From Gigaspora margarita (taxonomy: Eukaryota > Glomeromycota > Glomeromycetes > Diversisporales > Gigasporaceae): a stretch of 64,000 nucleotides of DNA. Below are positions 11,010 to 22,389 of this stretch, piece after piece (positions within the stretch are counted from its first letter, which is position 1; every line of letters begins with the position of its first letter). Position numbers and translations under genes: made by a program. The stretch is from assembly GCA_009809945.1 (NCBI GenBank), contig WTPW01000786.1, positions 219,533-283,532 on the forward strand, given 5' to 3'. Under the pieces are notes generated by a model. The model made no database searches. It was not told the origin of the DNA and worked only from the letters and a program-made list of their open reading frames with translations.

Positions 11010-12515
11010 GGGCCGTGACAGATATTACGTAATATCGTAGGGGGGTGGGGGTAAGCCAATGTCTTATGTTACACATATATAATATATATAATTATATATA
11101 TAATATAATATATTACTAATAGATTATAATTATTAGCATTAAATAAGCTTATTCAAAATATAATTATATACTGAAATAATGTATTTTTGAGTGCTAAGAA
11201 ACTTTTTTTAGTGGTCAAATGTATATTTCATTAGTAAAATTTTGCATAATGCTGAATTTTTTATATTTTTATTAATAAAAATATTGAAAATTCAGCATTA
11301 TGCAAAATTTTACTAATAAATTATAACTTTAAGCTCTAAGTAAACTTGTTTGGGACCAAAAAATACATTATTTTAGCATAATATTATTTGTTTTTTTTAA
11401 TTTTAGAAATAAAGATGAGTAAAATTGTAAATTTTTATCAAAAATGTAATATTGCTCATCTTTAATTGAAAAATCAAGAAAATCAATAAAAAATATACCA
11501 AAATAACGTATTTTTGGTGCTGAACAAGTTTACTTAGAGTCAAAAGTTATGATTAATTAGCATAATTTTGCGTTATGTAGAATTTTCTATATTTTTATTA
11601 ATAAAAATATTTAAAATTCAGCATTATGCACAATTTTACTAATGAATTATAAATTTTGACTCTAAGTAAACTTGTTCAGCACCAAAAAATACATTATTTT
11701 AGTATATATTTTTTTAATTATTTTACAATTTAAAATAAAGATAGGCAAAATTGCATTTTTGATAAAAATTTACTAATTTTACTTATCTTTATTTCTAAAA
11801 TTAAAAAAATCAAATTATTATATGCCGAAATAATGTAGTATTTAGTGCTGAACAATTTTACTTAGAATTTAAAGTTATAAATAATTAGTAAAATTTTATA
11901 TGAAACAGAATTTTCTATATTTTTATTAATAAAAATATAGAAAATTCAGCATCATGCAAAATTTTACTAATTAATTATAACTTTAAATTCTAAGTAAAAT
12001 TGTTCAGCACTAAATACTACATTATTTTAGCATATAATTATTTGATTGTTTAATTTTAGAAATAAAGATAAGTAAAATTAGTAAATTTTTATCAAAAATG
12101 CAATTTTGCCCATCTTTATTTTAAATTGTAAAAAAAATTAAACCGAAATAATGTATTTTTTGGTGCTAAACAAGTTTGCTTAGAGTCAAAATTTACAATT
12201 TATTAGTAAAATTGTGTATAATGCTGAATTTTCTATATTTTTATTAATAAAAATATAAAAAATCCTGCATTATGCAAAAATGTGCTAATAAATTATAGCT
12301 TTTAGCTCTAAGTAAACTTGTTTAGCACCAAAAAATACGTTATTTTGGTATATATTTATATTTTATATAAGTTTATTTAGAGCTAAAAATTTAATCTATT
12401 AGTAAAATTTTAATAATTAAAATTTTTTAAAATCAACCAATTAGAATCGTCTTATGTGGGGGAAGAGAGGGTACTCTCATAGTAAATAGATATTACGTAA
12501 TATCTGTCATGGCCC
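11010..12515. mobile_element. Nested 1.5-kb PIF/Harbinger-like element, family B
   Basis: Ends GGGCCGTGACAGATATTACG and its complement, flanked by TTA (11007-11009 and 12516-12518). It holds four palindromic satellite units and no ORF. The subterminal sequences (ttatgttacacatatat on the left; accaattagaatcgtcttat on the right) match those of the outer element 6240-13004, so it is a later insertion of the same family. Confidence 0.75.
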
Positions 12516-13007
12516 TTATTTAATTCTTTTAATTTTTAAATAAAGATAAGCAAATTTGTTAAATTTTTATCAAAAATGCATTTTTGCTTATCTTTATTTG
12601 AAAAATTAAGAAAATTAAAAAAATATATATATATTAAAATAATGTATTTTTTGGTGCTGAACAAGTTTAGTTAGAGCCAAAATTTATAATTAATTAGCAG
12701 AATTTGTATAATACAGAATTTTCTATATTTTTACTGATAAAAATATAAAAATGTTGTATTGTGCAAAATTTTACTAATGAAATATAGCATTTGGCACTAA
12801 ATAAACTTATTCAGCACAAAAAATACATTATTTTAGTATATAATTATATTTTAAATAAGCTTATTTAGAGCCCACGATTATAATCTATTAGTAAAATTTT
12901 AATAATTAAAGTATTTTTAAAATTGACCAATCAGAATTGTCTTATAAAGAGAGAAGGGAGTACCTTCATAGTAAATCGATATTACATAATATCTGTCACT
13001 ACTCTAA

Positions 13008-13434
13008 TAAGATAATAAAATAATAAAATAATAAGTTATTATTATAATAACTCAAATTATAGTTAAATTATTTTCTTTTAAAGAGCAAAAAAAAAGTTTT
13101 TTAATAAAACTAATATCAAAAAATTGATTGGTATAATAAAGTTTGTATTATATTTAATAACTATATAATATTTTTTTAATAATTCTATTTAAAAAATAGA
13201 GCGTTATTTTATAGTGACATGTTGCTATAACAGCCTCATAATTGACCAATCAAAATTGATCATGCAATTTACATGATAATTGATACTAATTGGTTGTTAT
13301 ACAAATTATATGATTGATTTTGATTAGTATTATATATATTTAAATTTATTATTTATTATTAATTTAATTTATTATAATTTAATTTATTAAAAAAAAATAA
13401 TTATTCTAACTATCATGCTATTCTAGCTATTATA
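13008..13434. other. AT-rich interval without a recognisable gene
   Basis: TAATAAAATAATAA repeats at the start, then A/T-rich sequence with no coding signal on either strand. Confidence 0.5.
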
Positions 13435-13647
13435 TCAGTATTGGCAATTTTATTGGCCAAACTAAATTTTTTGGTCTTGGCTAGCCAATAACCAGCCAAG
13501 GCCATTGGCCAAAAGTTTCTAATTTATATAATATTAGCCAATTATATTACAAGCTTTGCTTATATAAATATTTGGCCATTTTGGCCAAATAGCTTTTTTG
13601 GTCTTTTTTGGCCATTAGCTAGCCAAGTGGTCAAATGACAATACTGA
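13435..13647. mobile_element. 213-bp TIR element (TTGGCCAA-rich)
   Basis: Ends TCAGTATTG and CAATACTGA are inverted repeats, flanked by TTATA on both sides (13430-13434 and 13648-13652). The interior is rich in TTGGCCAA and GCTAGCCAA palindromes. No coding capacity. Confidence 0.7.
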
Positions 13648-13649
13648 TT

Positions 13650-14100
13650 ATACTAACTATTATACTACTGCTATGCCTATACTAACTAATAATTATACTA
13701 AAAAAAAATATTAGTACTATAAAAAAAAAAAAAAAAAAAAAAAACTATTGTATACTAACTACTGTGCTTTGTTTGTTCTAGCTATATTTTATTCTAATTG
13801 TATTTGTTTATTTTAAAAAAAAGAACATAAAAACAGTAGTTATATATATATATAAAAAAAAACTAACTATAGTACTATATAGGAATTTGGAACCACCTAA
13901 AATTTTTCTTAATCATTTAATCGTTTAACTGTTTAACTATTTAATTTGGCTAGCATTAAAATAACTTCAGTTTACAACCAACATAATTCTGCCCAGAACT
14001 ATAGAAAATTTTTAAACAGTTAAACAGTTCCAATCCTTAGTACTATGTTTGTTCTAAAGAAAAAAAATATAAGAATATTAGTACTATTAAATATATATAT
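13650..14100. repeat. 85-bp dispersed repeat copies and a possible small TIR element
   Basis: Copies of a unit consisting of ACTAACTACTATACTATG, a TTCTAGCTATATTCCAA segment, TTATTCTAAAGAAAAAA, ATTAGTACTATT and a (TA)n tail. Within it, 13878-14039 has weak inverted ends (aggaatttggaac and gttccaatcctta) and may be a separate MITE. The same unit recurs at 15575, 40170, 40860, 41300, 42190, 42310, 43470 and 60950-61400. Confidence 0.55.
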
Positions 14101-14102
14101 AT

Positions 14103-14228
14103 AGGGCTCTATAGCAAAAGGTAGTAATAGACTAAAAAAATTTTTTTCTAAATAGTCTAATTTTTGCAAACATAAGTTTTTACAAAAAAAAATTTTTTTT
14201 AGTATCACTACCTTTTGCTATAAAGCCC
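14103..14228. mobile_element. 126-bp palindromic MITE
   Basis: Begins gggctctatagcaaaaggta and ends with its near complement taccttttgctataaagccc, within TATATA flanks. The two halves also pair internally around an AAAATTTTTTT centre. No ORF. Confidence 0.7.
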
Positions 14229-14234
14229 TATATA

Positions 14235-14640
14235 TTTTACAGAAACTAGTTCTTTTTTTTAGATGAATTTAAGATAGTTTGAGATAATATTAATATTTTC
14301 TTTTATAATTAAAAGTTTTTTTTAAGATTTAATATCTAAAAATAATATTATTAATATGGTTTAATAATTATAAATTATAATAAGATACTTATATAATTAT
14401 TGTTTAAGATTATTTTAAGATGTTTTTAAGATTTTATTAAGATTTTTTAAGATAATAATAAAATTATTTTATGATTATTTTAAGATTATTATAAGATTAT
14501 TTTAAAATAGTTTTAAAATTGGTTTATAATTATTATAAGATTATTATAAGATTATTTTAAAATGATTATGAGATTAAAAAAAAGATTTTCTATAACTCTA
14601 TCTACCGATCACTTGTACCAACAAAAATGCTAATACTTTA
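14235..14640. repeat. TTTTAAGATTATTATAAGAT tandem-like AT repeat
   Basis: Irregular repeats of AAGATTATTTTAAGAT and ATAATTATTATAAGATT with no coding signal. Confidence 0.5.
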
Positions 14641-15435
14641 AAAGTAAAGCTCAGAAGAAACAGTGGAAAAACCAACGAAACATGCACTTGGTAGCTATTA
14701 TTTAGAAATACAGTTAACTGAGTATCTGCTAATAGCCCTAGAGTTTGTCACTCACCAAATCTGGCACTTGTCGTTTAGAGATAAAGTTCATAGACTATCT
14801 GCTGACAAGCTTAGAGTTTATCACTCACCAAAACCTAAAGGTCCTTGGTGGCTTCCCATGAAAGTTGGATTTATATAGAAAGAACTACTGTTCTTACTAT
14901 GTCTACAGATAAACTCTCTTGATATTATTAGTTTGTAAAATATTTTTGAAAAAAGTGGCCTTTTTGGTGTACTCTCTCTAAAAGATCTGCAGTGTTTACT
15001 GCTCCCAAAAAGAAAAAATACCAACTATATTAGATACAATTATCATGAGTAGCTTGGCAACAAATCATATAAAATGATATGCGAGACTTATGAGGAAACC
15101 ACTATACAAAGATTCTAGAAGCTTTTATTTTAATTTCAAGCAGTCTGGTTTATATGACTACTTTTATTTAACATACTAGAGTCAGGCTAGTTTGCCAAGT
15201 ATGGTTATTGATGTTAACAATTTTTATTTTGAAAGTCTAATGGGTTTTGTATAACCATGTTCAGCTGACAATAGGGCCTCAGATAAAGATTGTTGTTAAT
15301 GGAAAGACAACATGAAGTCTGATATTTCTTCTCACTAAAAGTTTTTAAAAAATATTATTCTTTTGCATATTCTAATATTATTAAACTTAATAAAGAAAAG
15401 AGCAAGGTCTTGGTTATTAAATGTAAAAAAAAAAA
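14641..15435 (+). pseudogene. Unrecognised, degraded coding-like segment
   Basis: This stretch is less AT-biased than its surroundings and has one 71-codon open frame (14663-14878). Inside it two related units, each containing a CTATCTGCT-like start and GAGTTT(G/A)TCACTCACCAAA, code for similar peptides (LEFVTHQ, LRVYHSP). Downstream the same and other frames keep protein-like composition up to a lysine-rich end near 15430 but are full of stops. I do not recognise a family. It could be a decayed transposon ORF or a host pseudogene. A translated search with frameshifts would be needed. Confidence 0.3.
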
Positions 15436-15439
15436 AGAT

Positions 15440-15676
15440 GAATATGAAATTATTATAAGTATTTTAAGATTATTATAAAATATAATTTTGATAATTTTAT
15501 TATAATCTTTAAAATTATAATAAATCAATAAAAAAAATTAGATAGTTTCTGTAAAGTATATAAAATAAAAAACTAACTATAGTACTATATCTTCTAGCTA
15601 TATTTCAATCATACTATATTTATTTATTCTAAAGAAAAAAATATAAAAATGTTAGTACAATTATATATATATATAG
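15440..15676. repeat. 85-bp repeat copy and AT-rich filler
   Basis: TATTTTAAGATTATTATAAA-type repeats followed by one copy of the 85-bp dispersed unit at about 15570-15675, ending in (TA)n. Confidence 0.5.
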
Positions 15677-16150
15677 AGGGCTGGTATTTGTATCCCCAAA
15701 ATTGATATTTATACTTTCCAGCCCAGATTCTAATTCTTTCAACCTAGTCTGACCTAGTTATGTGTAATATAATACAAACAAAGATCATATGACTTTTGAA
15801 TTCTTGCATTTTGACTAATGGGTAGGTTATACAAAATTTAGATCACATGATCTGTATAATAATAAAAGCCAATCAAAATTTGAACCCAAAGTAGGTTTAA
15901 AAACTTAAGCCACCCCATGATTGACAATAGTTGTTATATAGTAAAGTCCAGATTCTACTATGTAAATCGATTATTATCACTTAAGTATACTTATTCAAAA
16001 AACCAAAATACATATATAATAAAATTTTTAGCAAGTTTGAAGAATGTTTTATTATTTGACTTTTAACTTTTATGTACGTAGTAATTTAAGCTGCATGATT
16101 TTAGTTGGCTAGCTAAGCTAGCTGACCAGTTAAGCAGCTGGCTAATAGCT
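15677..16150. repeat. Dispersed repeat F, copy 1
   Basis: Reverse complement of 39758-40146. Shared blocks include the terminus GGGCTGGTATTTGTA, TTTGAACCCAAAGTAGGTT, the CCACCCCATGATTGACAATA block and the CACTTAAGTATACTTATTC box. It ends in GCTAGCTAAGCTAGCTG-type palindromes near 16110. No ORF. Confidence 0.6.
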
Positions 16151-16382
16151 AATAATATACTTTCGAAATAATTCAGAAATAATAATATATCATACTTTAT
16201 ATTTTGATTAATTTATTCTATATAGCAAACTATCCAAAATATACAGGTATTGATAAAAAGATATAATAGTAATCAACTATAATTTTTAAATAATATAATT
16301 AAAATATGCAGTTTAGTATAAATTGTTAAATTGTTTAATTAAATAGTATATTTGATAATTTTATAAAACACAAATTAGTATT
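16151..16382. other. AT-rich interval, nothing recognised
   Basis: No coding, RNA or repeat signal beyond A/T richness. The LINE-2 relic begins abruptly after it, so this is probably its 5' truncation point. Confidence 0.4.
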
Positions 16383-17492
16383 ATGAATATTCCTTGTAAG
16401 GAAAGGTTGATAAACTTCGGTGGTGCAAAAATGGTAGCAGAGCACAAACTAAGCAATATCAAGTTTCTGGGGGGTTTATTGCATAGGAAAAGTGAGGCTT
16501 TAGGTGTAAAGAAGAAACTTAAAGCAATAGTAGGGCTTTTTATACAAAAACTTAAAAATAAGAAAACAACTGCAAGTCAGTTGGTGTATATAAACAATCA
16601 GATTCTGTTACCAAAATTGGAATATATGCTATAGGCAATAGTGTGTACAGAAACTAAACTGGAAAAAATACACCAACCTTTTTTGAGACTTTTGAAAAAA
16701 AATTGGTTATAGTACAGACAGCCTCTAGTTGTTTACTAGCTCATAGAGGGGTTTTTAGGGTTAAGCTTTTAGCCGATGTATTAATGGCAAGACAAGCCAC
16801 TACTCTTTTTAAATGAGCGAATGGGTGTAACAACCTTGAGAAGTTAATCGAACTAATAAGCATCTGAGAGGCTTTAGATACAGGGTTAACCCAGGATTTT
16901 CATACATCAGTTTCAAGCCCAATAGACTCAAAGTATGGAAAAACAATATAGTCTGTAGCACTATCGAGAAATACAAAGTGTATGACTTGTATTTTCAAAT
17001 GCAAATAGTCAAAAAGTTTTGTTTAGATAATATGTTGGCAATCAGAGACTTACTAGAGAACGGAGATGCCAAACGTGTTTCTAAAGAACACCTAGATCTA
17101 GAGATATTTTATCTGAACCAGCTGATAGCTTGTGATGGAACAACACTTATAACATGGCAGCAATTCAAAAGATTGCGGGAAAAAAGTACAATAGGCCCTA
17201 TGGCTAAATTGTTTAAACATATCGAAGGCAAAGTTTTGTATAAGCCTTCATCCAAAAGAGTAAAGAACAATTTTTTGATAGAAAAGCTGAATAATATGGC
17301 TTTAATATCAAACCTAAAGCCTTTAAAGAGCGATAGAAGATTCAAAGACTGGATTATGTACAAGAAAAAAAACTACTCAGGTGAGGATTTTCTCATAGGT
17401 CAAGTTAGTAAGATAATGAAAACAAGCCTCGTAGTAGATCACTGGTTAGCATAAGATGATCATAACAAAGGATCTTTACTTAAAAGATGTGC
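16383..17492 (+). pseudogene. LINE-2 relic, part A: RT thumb and connector
   Basis: 5'-truncated LINE polyprotein. It starts in the RT with NIKFLGGLLHRK, followed by the thumb block VYINNQILLPKLEY near 16587-16628, homologous to VYINNRVLLP in LINE-1. The connector continues through a frameshift near 16690 and stops near 16813, 16865 and 16950. The last two are TGA and TAG at positions that read well as Trp. An uninterrupted 158-codon stretch follows (16978-17454). It ends with SLLKRCA at the target site of the Polinton-like element. The next residues of the protein, starting DCQLLLKGK, are found at 36003 on the other side. Confidence 0.8.
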
Positions 17493-18211
17493 AGTAGAAT
17501 CAAAATGGAAGTTCTGGGATAAAAATTCAATGATATCAATCTTGCATATAATTTTGCATTTGCATCGTCAAATCAATGATTTCTATCTAGAATGCATTTA
17601 TTTACCCAAATTTATATCAAAAAGGATTTTATTTTGTCATAGAAGGGTATAAATTTATATTTGTGTCGTCACTCAAATGACAATAAATTTGTGCTTGCAT
17701 CGTTATTCTGGTACAGTAATATTATTTCTTGAATATCTAGAATGCAATCTTCTGCTCAAATTTATATTAAAAAGATAACAATAATTTATGTTATCTTGTC
17801 TGCTATCACTTATGCATCAAAAATCTCAATCAGTATACCAATATTTTTGTATATCTAGAACACACTCTTTTACCCAAATCCATAACAAAAAGGATACCAA
17901 TATTATTTGTTATAGCAGAATTCACTTTAAAGACGATTCTTTACTACTTACTAGCACAGTTAAATCTAATAAAAATTTTAATATATATAGCTAAGTCTAA
18001 TAAAAATTTATATCAGAGTACTAAAATTTTGATAGATATATGCTAAGTCTAATGAAAAAGTCTAATAAAAAATTTAATATATACTAAGTCTAATAAAAAA
18101 TTTATACTAATAAGTAACCAAAGTCTAATAAAATTTGTGTCAGGTTTTTCACTTATCTAGGATCATTTTTTAAAGCTCTGGCTCATAATCTATCATAGTA
18201 CTGGACCACAT
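17493..18211. repeat. Left terminal inverted repeat of the Polinton-like element
   Basis: 719 bp, reverse complement of 35281-35999 with only scattered single-base differences by eye. It contains repeated TCTAATAAAAATTT units near its inner half. Its inner end covers the last codons of the Cys-rich gene. Confidence 0.9.
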
Positions 18212-18400
18212 AGTACTCTCGAATATGTAAAGGACATCGTCCACTAGTAGAACCAGTTGGTTTTCCACAATCAGTACAAAGTACTCTTCTTTTAGCTTTC
18301 CAATGATAACTACACCCTTCAGAGTGCATACTGTTTCTTCCACAAATTTTACCAGTATTATGATAAAATGAGCAAGTATATTCACCAATTATTTTTATAC
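18183..18400 (-). CDS. Cys-rich small protein, C-terminal part
   Basis: Reading the minus strand in the frame that ends at TGA (18183-18185) gives a 70-residue, cysteine-rich peptide: YTCSFYHNTGKICGRN, EGCSYHWK, LCTDCGKPTG, GRCPLHIR, then YYDRL. The regular C-x-C-G and CPLH spacing looks like one or two zinc sites. It is much more protein-like than the Cys-free overlapping frame. No ATG is visible in frame nearby, so the start may lie in another exon or be lost. The last codons lie in the TIR, so both ends of the element carry them. The function is unknown. Confidence 0.5.
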
Positions 18401-18489
18401 TTATATACCGAAATATTTATTTAAAGAAAAGATTTTATAAAAGTATTATATACAAAGCCTTAGATAATCAAAACATAATATATATTCAA

Positions 18490-18933
18490 ATGATGAACGC
18501 AACACAAAACACTTCTCAAGTAACTACAAAGATCAAACTCTCAGAGCCGACATGGCAAGATATCACTAATTTAGTAATAGAAATTACCCAATATGACTTT
18601 TTCTATAATATGAAAAATGATAGTAAGTTTATACAAAGTTATAAAAAGCTTTATAAAGAAATAAAAGCCTCAGATGACTCAGATGAATTTATAAGGAATT
18701 TGGTACCAAAAATTTATCCAAATCAAGAAACTTACGACCAAAAAATAGCTAATTATAAGAAGTGGTATAAATTAAAACCACTTTTATTAAATCCGATTCT
18801 AAAATTACATAAAATATATTATACAATAGCTAAAGAAAACTTTATTACTTTAGAAGAAGCATTAAAGAAAGCAAAGGCTTTTCTAGATAAGAATTTTAAT
18901 TTAGATTCAATAGATGCTTTCCTTGACTCTTGA
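18490..18933 (+). CDS. Hypothetical 147-aa protein of the Polinton-like element
   Basis: An uninterrupted ORF from ATG at 18490, largely helical and rich in Lys, Asn and Tyr, with an acidic patch DDSDEF near residues 59-64 and a C-terminal amphipathic stretch. It has no recognised domain, signal peptide or membrane segment. It converges on the 3' end of the integrase gene, about 20 bp away. Its intact state contrasts with the decayed neighbours, which suggests selection or simple chance at this length. Confidence 0.5.
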   Translation: MMNATQNTSQVTTKIKLSEPTWQDITNLVIEITQYDFFYNMKNDSKFIQSYKKLYKEIKASDDSDEFIRNLVPKIYPNQETYDQKIANYKKWYKLKPLLLNPILKLHKIYYTIAKENFITLEEALKKAKAFLDKNFNLDSIDAFLDS

Positions 18934-18949
18934 GTATCTATTTAGGCGG

Positions 18950-20035
18950 GTATTCAACCTTGTCATTAGTTCTTCCCTAACAAAAGACCACTTTGGACCA
19001 TTTTCATCAATATCCTCAATTTAGTACAATACTGGTTGATTTTTTTGTACTAGAAATTCTTTGATATGATAAATTTGAGGACTTCAATTACAATCAGTAG
19101 CACATTTTCTTCCCCCCTCAAGCTCTCCAGGTTTAAGTAAATATAAAACAGAATCATTATATGTTAATCGAACTTCATCATAGCCCATAGGTCCATATCT
19201 TGGTTTAGAAGCTTTAGCATATTCAAATTTCTTTTTAATAGCCTTATTAGGAGTTATACCAAGAAAACAAGTTACAGAGTTATTAAGATTATCAATAACA
19301 ATAGGAAGGTTCTTAACCCAAGCTCTAGATCTTCTAGGTAAAGGTATCAATAACTCATGAACATTTTGAATCCAAAATAATTTTTTAGCTAAAGTTTGAT
19401 TAAATCTTTTAACGATACCCATACAACTTTTAGAATTAGCCTTCTGTATTTTTACACTATGTTCTTCATAACTCTTTCACAATTTCCATAAAATTCAGAA
19501 CCCTTATCAGTTAATAATAATTTAGACCAAGTAAGAAGGCACTTTGGATTATTAAAAATTTTAATGAAAACTTTAGTAACTATATCAGAAGTTAATATAC
19601 CTTTCAAAGAGAGTTCATCCATATTCATTATATCTAGAGTGGTTCCAATTGGTTCTGCCTATTTATATTTTGATGCAACATCTATACAAGTAAGACAAAT
19701 ATATAAGTTATAGACCCCACCTTGTTATATAGCATATAAAGAATATCAGCTTGTATAACTTCCATTGGTATAATAATAGTATTAAAGCTAACACAAGGAA
19801 TATACTTTGGATGAGTTTTATGAATTAAGTGTAATAACTGTTTTTCAAGCCATTCCTCTATTTTAGCTAATGTAAAATCAAACTCAGCTTGTTTTGAGGC
19901 TTCAAGAAGATTTTTAGCAGTTCTTTGATATCCATTAGGTTGATAATAAATTTTACGTAAAGCAATAGATATATCTAGTTCATGAGCTTTTCCAGAATCT
20001 ATTTGTATTATAGGAATAGACAACATTTTTCGAGC
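18950..20035 (-). pseudogene. Polinton-type rve integrase, broken
   Basis: Integrase of the retroviral (rve, DDE) fold that would insert the element. An N-terminal block (IYYQPNGYQRTAKNLLEASK) precedes the core. The first catalytic Asp is in IQADILYM (near 19744), and the second in LLLTDKGSEFYG (near 19505). The catalytic Glu position reads GIVKRFNQTLAKKLF, that is Lys (near 19408). Downstream are SRAWVKNLPIVIDNLNNSVT and a C-terminal block with LTYNDSVLYLLKPGELEGGR, then ATDCN-TGA-SPQIYHI, with TGA where Trp is expected. Frameshifts occur near 19695 and 19440, and TAG/TAA stops near 19658 and 19023. It is divergent from the Gag-like region, with starts about 20 bp apart. It is inactive as written. 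Confidence 0.85.
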
Positions 20036-20047
20036 TTGTAAGAAAAA

Positions 20048-21090
20048 ATGTGTGAAAGAATCAAAAAATTTAAAAGTGATTTATTAGCAATACAAGATCG
20101 AGTCTGCAAATTACAACAGGATCTTCTCTCAAAAAAGGATTATATTAAATATCTCAAAAAAGAAATCTTAATTCATGATGAGAACCTAACCCATTGCAAT
20201 CAGAAATTTCTAATCTTAAAGAAAAGTTAGAAAAGGCACTCCAAAATTCTGAGAGCCAAGAAAAGTATATTGATTATATAGAAAAGCAGTTAGTAATTTT
20301 TCAGAATAAAATTGACAAGCTTAATGAAAAAATTCTTGTTTTGTATAATAATATAGATATGGCACAACCACCAGGATCACCCCAATCCTCCCAATCCCCT
20401 TGAACATTATCTCTATCTGAAAATCAAGCTACGATCCAGAACCATAGAATTCAACGAGAGATTGACAATGTTAGACAGTATTTTCAAAACCCAATTACAA
20501 ATAGCACCTACAATAAATGGTATTGTAGATAATCTTAATATGATTTCTGATGCAGGTAAAAGATTAGAAAGGTTGGTACTAGATATATATCCATGAGCAA
20601 ATGCCCAAGCAATCTATGCCAAAAATGAGTAGCGAATTTGCAAACCCAACTAATAACTTTGCAAACCCAGTTAGCTGATTCCCAGATCCAGTTTGCCAAT
20701 TTACAAACCCAGTTAGCTATGCTTCAAAATGACTATGATCTTCTTCATCAGGCTTATGAGGCCCACAAAACACAACATAATATATTTAAATCTCAAGAAC
20801 TAGATGCCTGAATTACAATCCACATACAAAAAAGCCAGATATCAGAATTGCTTCTAGAAAGCTTTGCATTAAGATTCAAAAATAGAAAAGCCTATCAGCA
20901 ACTACAGGATTGTAATACAGATGAAGCAAATACTACACATCTCTTAAATCTTACAACAAATCAATACAACAAGTAGAAAAATAAATGCAAGACTATACAA
21001 AATAAATGGGATAAGTGGAAAAATCATGCTCGAAATTTAGAACAATTAATTAATAATTTAAATCAACAAGTTTTTGTACTACAGAATAAT
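20048..21090 (+). pseudogene. Coiled-coil N-terminal region of a Gag-like polyprotein
   Basis: From ATG at 20048 a heptad-rich region runs with shifts and stops: KLQQDLLSKKDYIKYLKK, then (after a frameshift near 20200) NLKEKLEKALQ, then repeated LQTQLADSQIQFANLQTQLA units near 20670-20720. From about 20640 the frame leads directly into the Gag core at 21100, broken by TGA near 20810 and TAG near 20974. A long coiled coil ahead of the Gag core suggests one protein of roughly 500 residues before the nucleocapsid. The role is inferred only from the fused downstream domains. Confidence 0.55.
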
Positions 21091-21099
21091 ATAGCAAAT

Positions 21100-22192
21100 A
21101 TGGCAACCTTACAAGATGTTATGTCAGCATTATCCCTATTAATTGCTCAAATTCCCCAATATATAGGGCAGGAACCTTCTGATGAATATTATAATAAAAT
21201 AGTACAAGTATTTGCATATGGAGGTGCATTAGGAGTTGTTGGATTTAATGATGCTGTAAAAGCTGAAATTTTAAAATCTAAAATGTCTNGTAAATATACA
21301 CCTGTTCNAGCNNAATATCCTGNAGGTACAAATATTGATACTNNAGNACGATTCTTAGCTTGGTTANNGCATAAATATCATGAAGAAACAATAGGATCAC
21401 GCAATGCCTCTTTATCCAGATTAGCACAAGAAAAATTTAACCCTACTGATACTTCTCAAACCTATGAAGACAAAATTCGTCTTTTATTGTTACAGACACC
21501 AAATAATAACCAGGATGCATTGGTCATATTATGGACTCATTTACCTGATGAATTATTTACAAGAGTAAAGATAACAAATCTGGTGATATAAATGCTTTCT
21601 TTACAGCTTGTTAAAGACACATAGCTTGAGCAAAAACTATCTATCTTTACATATAATGGAGTCAATAGCAATTCATCAGTTTCTATAATTTTATCTAATA
21701 CAATATCTAGTAAAAATTTAACTATATATAAAAAAGCATATGATGAATTAGATTTTATAGCTCAAAGACTGGGATATTCTAATAATGCATCTAGAGATCC
21801 TGATGCTTTAAAAAATTTTATCAAAAAAGAATTATATAAAAGATTAGGCTATGCAAATTATAATATACAATTCAAAAAATTATATAATACAAAGAAGCCT
21901 ATAGCTAAAAAATCAACAAAATCAAAGAAAGTAGAAAGATACTGTTCTATGTGTGGAAAACCTAGCCATACAAAAAAGAATTGTTCCAAAGTTAAAAAGA
22001 CTAAAAAGATTAATAATATTAGTAGCTCCTAATATGAATATATAGACCAAAGCCAATCAGAAGAAGATATAGAAGATATAAATAATGAAAGCGATCAAGA
22101 AGAAAGTAGCCAAGAAGAAAGTGATCAAGAAAATAGTGAGATTGAATATAGAGAAACTAATTGTTTTAATATAAAAAAAAAGTAGGGTTTCT
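21100..22192 (+). pseudogene. Gag-like core with CCHC zinc knuckle
   Basis: ATG 21100 opens a 163-codon stretch (MATLQDVMSALSLLIAQIPQ, then FLAWL, then LAQEKFNPTDTSQTYEDKIR) resembling retrotransposon capsid helices. It closes with TAA at 21589. The downstream part continues in another frame through RLGYSNNASRDP to CSMCGKPSHTKKNC at 21943-21984, a perfect CX2CX4HX4C nucleic-acid-binding knuckle, followed by an acidic Ser/Glu tail. About nine N bases lie between 21289 and 21368, marking ambiguous calls. It is fused upstream to the coiled coil and lies upstream of the protease. Gag-like identity is strong for the knuckle and moderate for the capsid fold. Confidence 0.65.
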
Positions 22193-22389
22193 AAATCTTC
22201 TATAAAAAAGAAATCCAAAAAACCAAAAACTAGACCCCATAGGGGTGACTCTTCAAGTCATAAAAAAGCTATTAATGAAAATCAGATATTTTTAGAATCA
22301 GTTAAATATGTTTAACAAGATATATTTCTCAATGTCCTAAAGAAATTCTAACAGAAATATAAACAGATCTTAGTAAATTATTTCTTGAA
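22193..22389 (+). other. Linker between Gag-like region and protease
   Basis: A basic, serine-rich stretch with stops (TAG at 22183, TAA near 22313 and 22361) joining the Gag tail to the protease ORF. It is probably part of the same former polyprotein. Confidence 0.4.

Larger units (their letters stand above)
9255..12845. repeat. Satellite of alternating long palindromes
   Basis: About seven units of 190-215 bp, each nearly its own reverse complement. One half starts near aatgtattttttggtgctgaa and the other ends near ttcagcaccaaaaaatacat, with a TTCTATATTTTTATTA hinge. Units lie at about 9255-9450, 9575-11005 (split by an insertion), 11165-11385, 11495-11710, 11825-12035, 12145-12350 and 12630-12845. 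They are separated by a second palindrome built on AAATAAAGATGAGCAAA. No coding capacity. Confidence 0.75.
6240..13004. mobile_element. PIF/Harbinger-like compound element, family B
   Basis: The ends at 6240 and 13004 carry matching inverted repeats (GGGTAGTGACAGATATTATG against its complement) and share the same ATGTAATAT variant, so they belong together. TAA flanks both sides (6237-6239, 13005-13007) and the flanking ATAAGATAATAAA repeat continues across. The 6.8-kb interior has no transposase. It consists of an inserted dispersed repeat (about 6290-9150), an array of palindromes, a CAAATTTG-hairpin element and a nested element of the same family. Confidence 0.7.

Noticed and set aside
17788..17994. 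A 68-codon ORF found twice (also 35498-35704) and nearly identical
   Set aside because: Both copies lie in the inverted repeats, so conservation only reflects TIR identity; composition is repeat-like.
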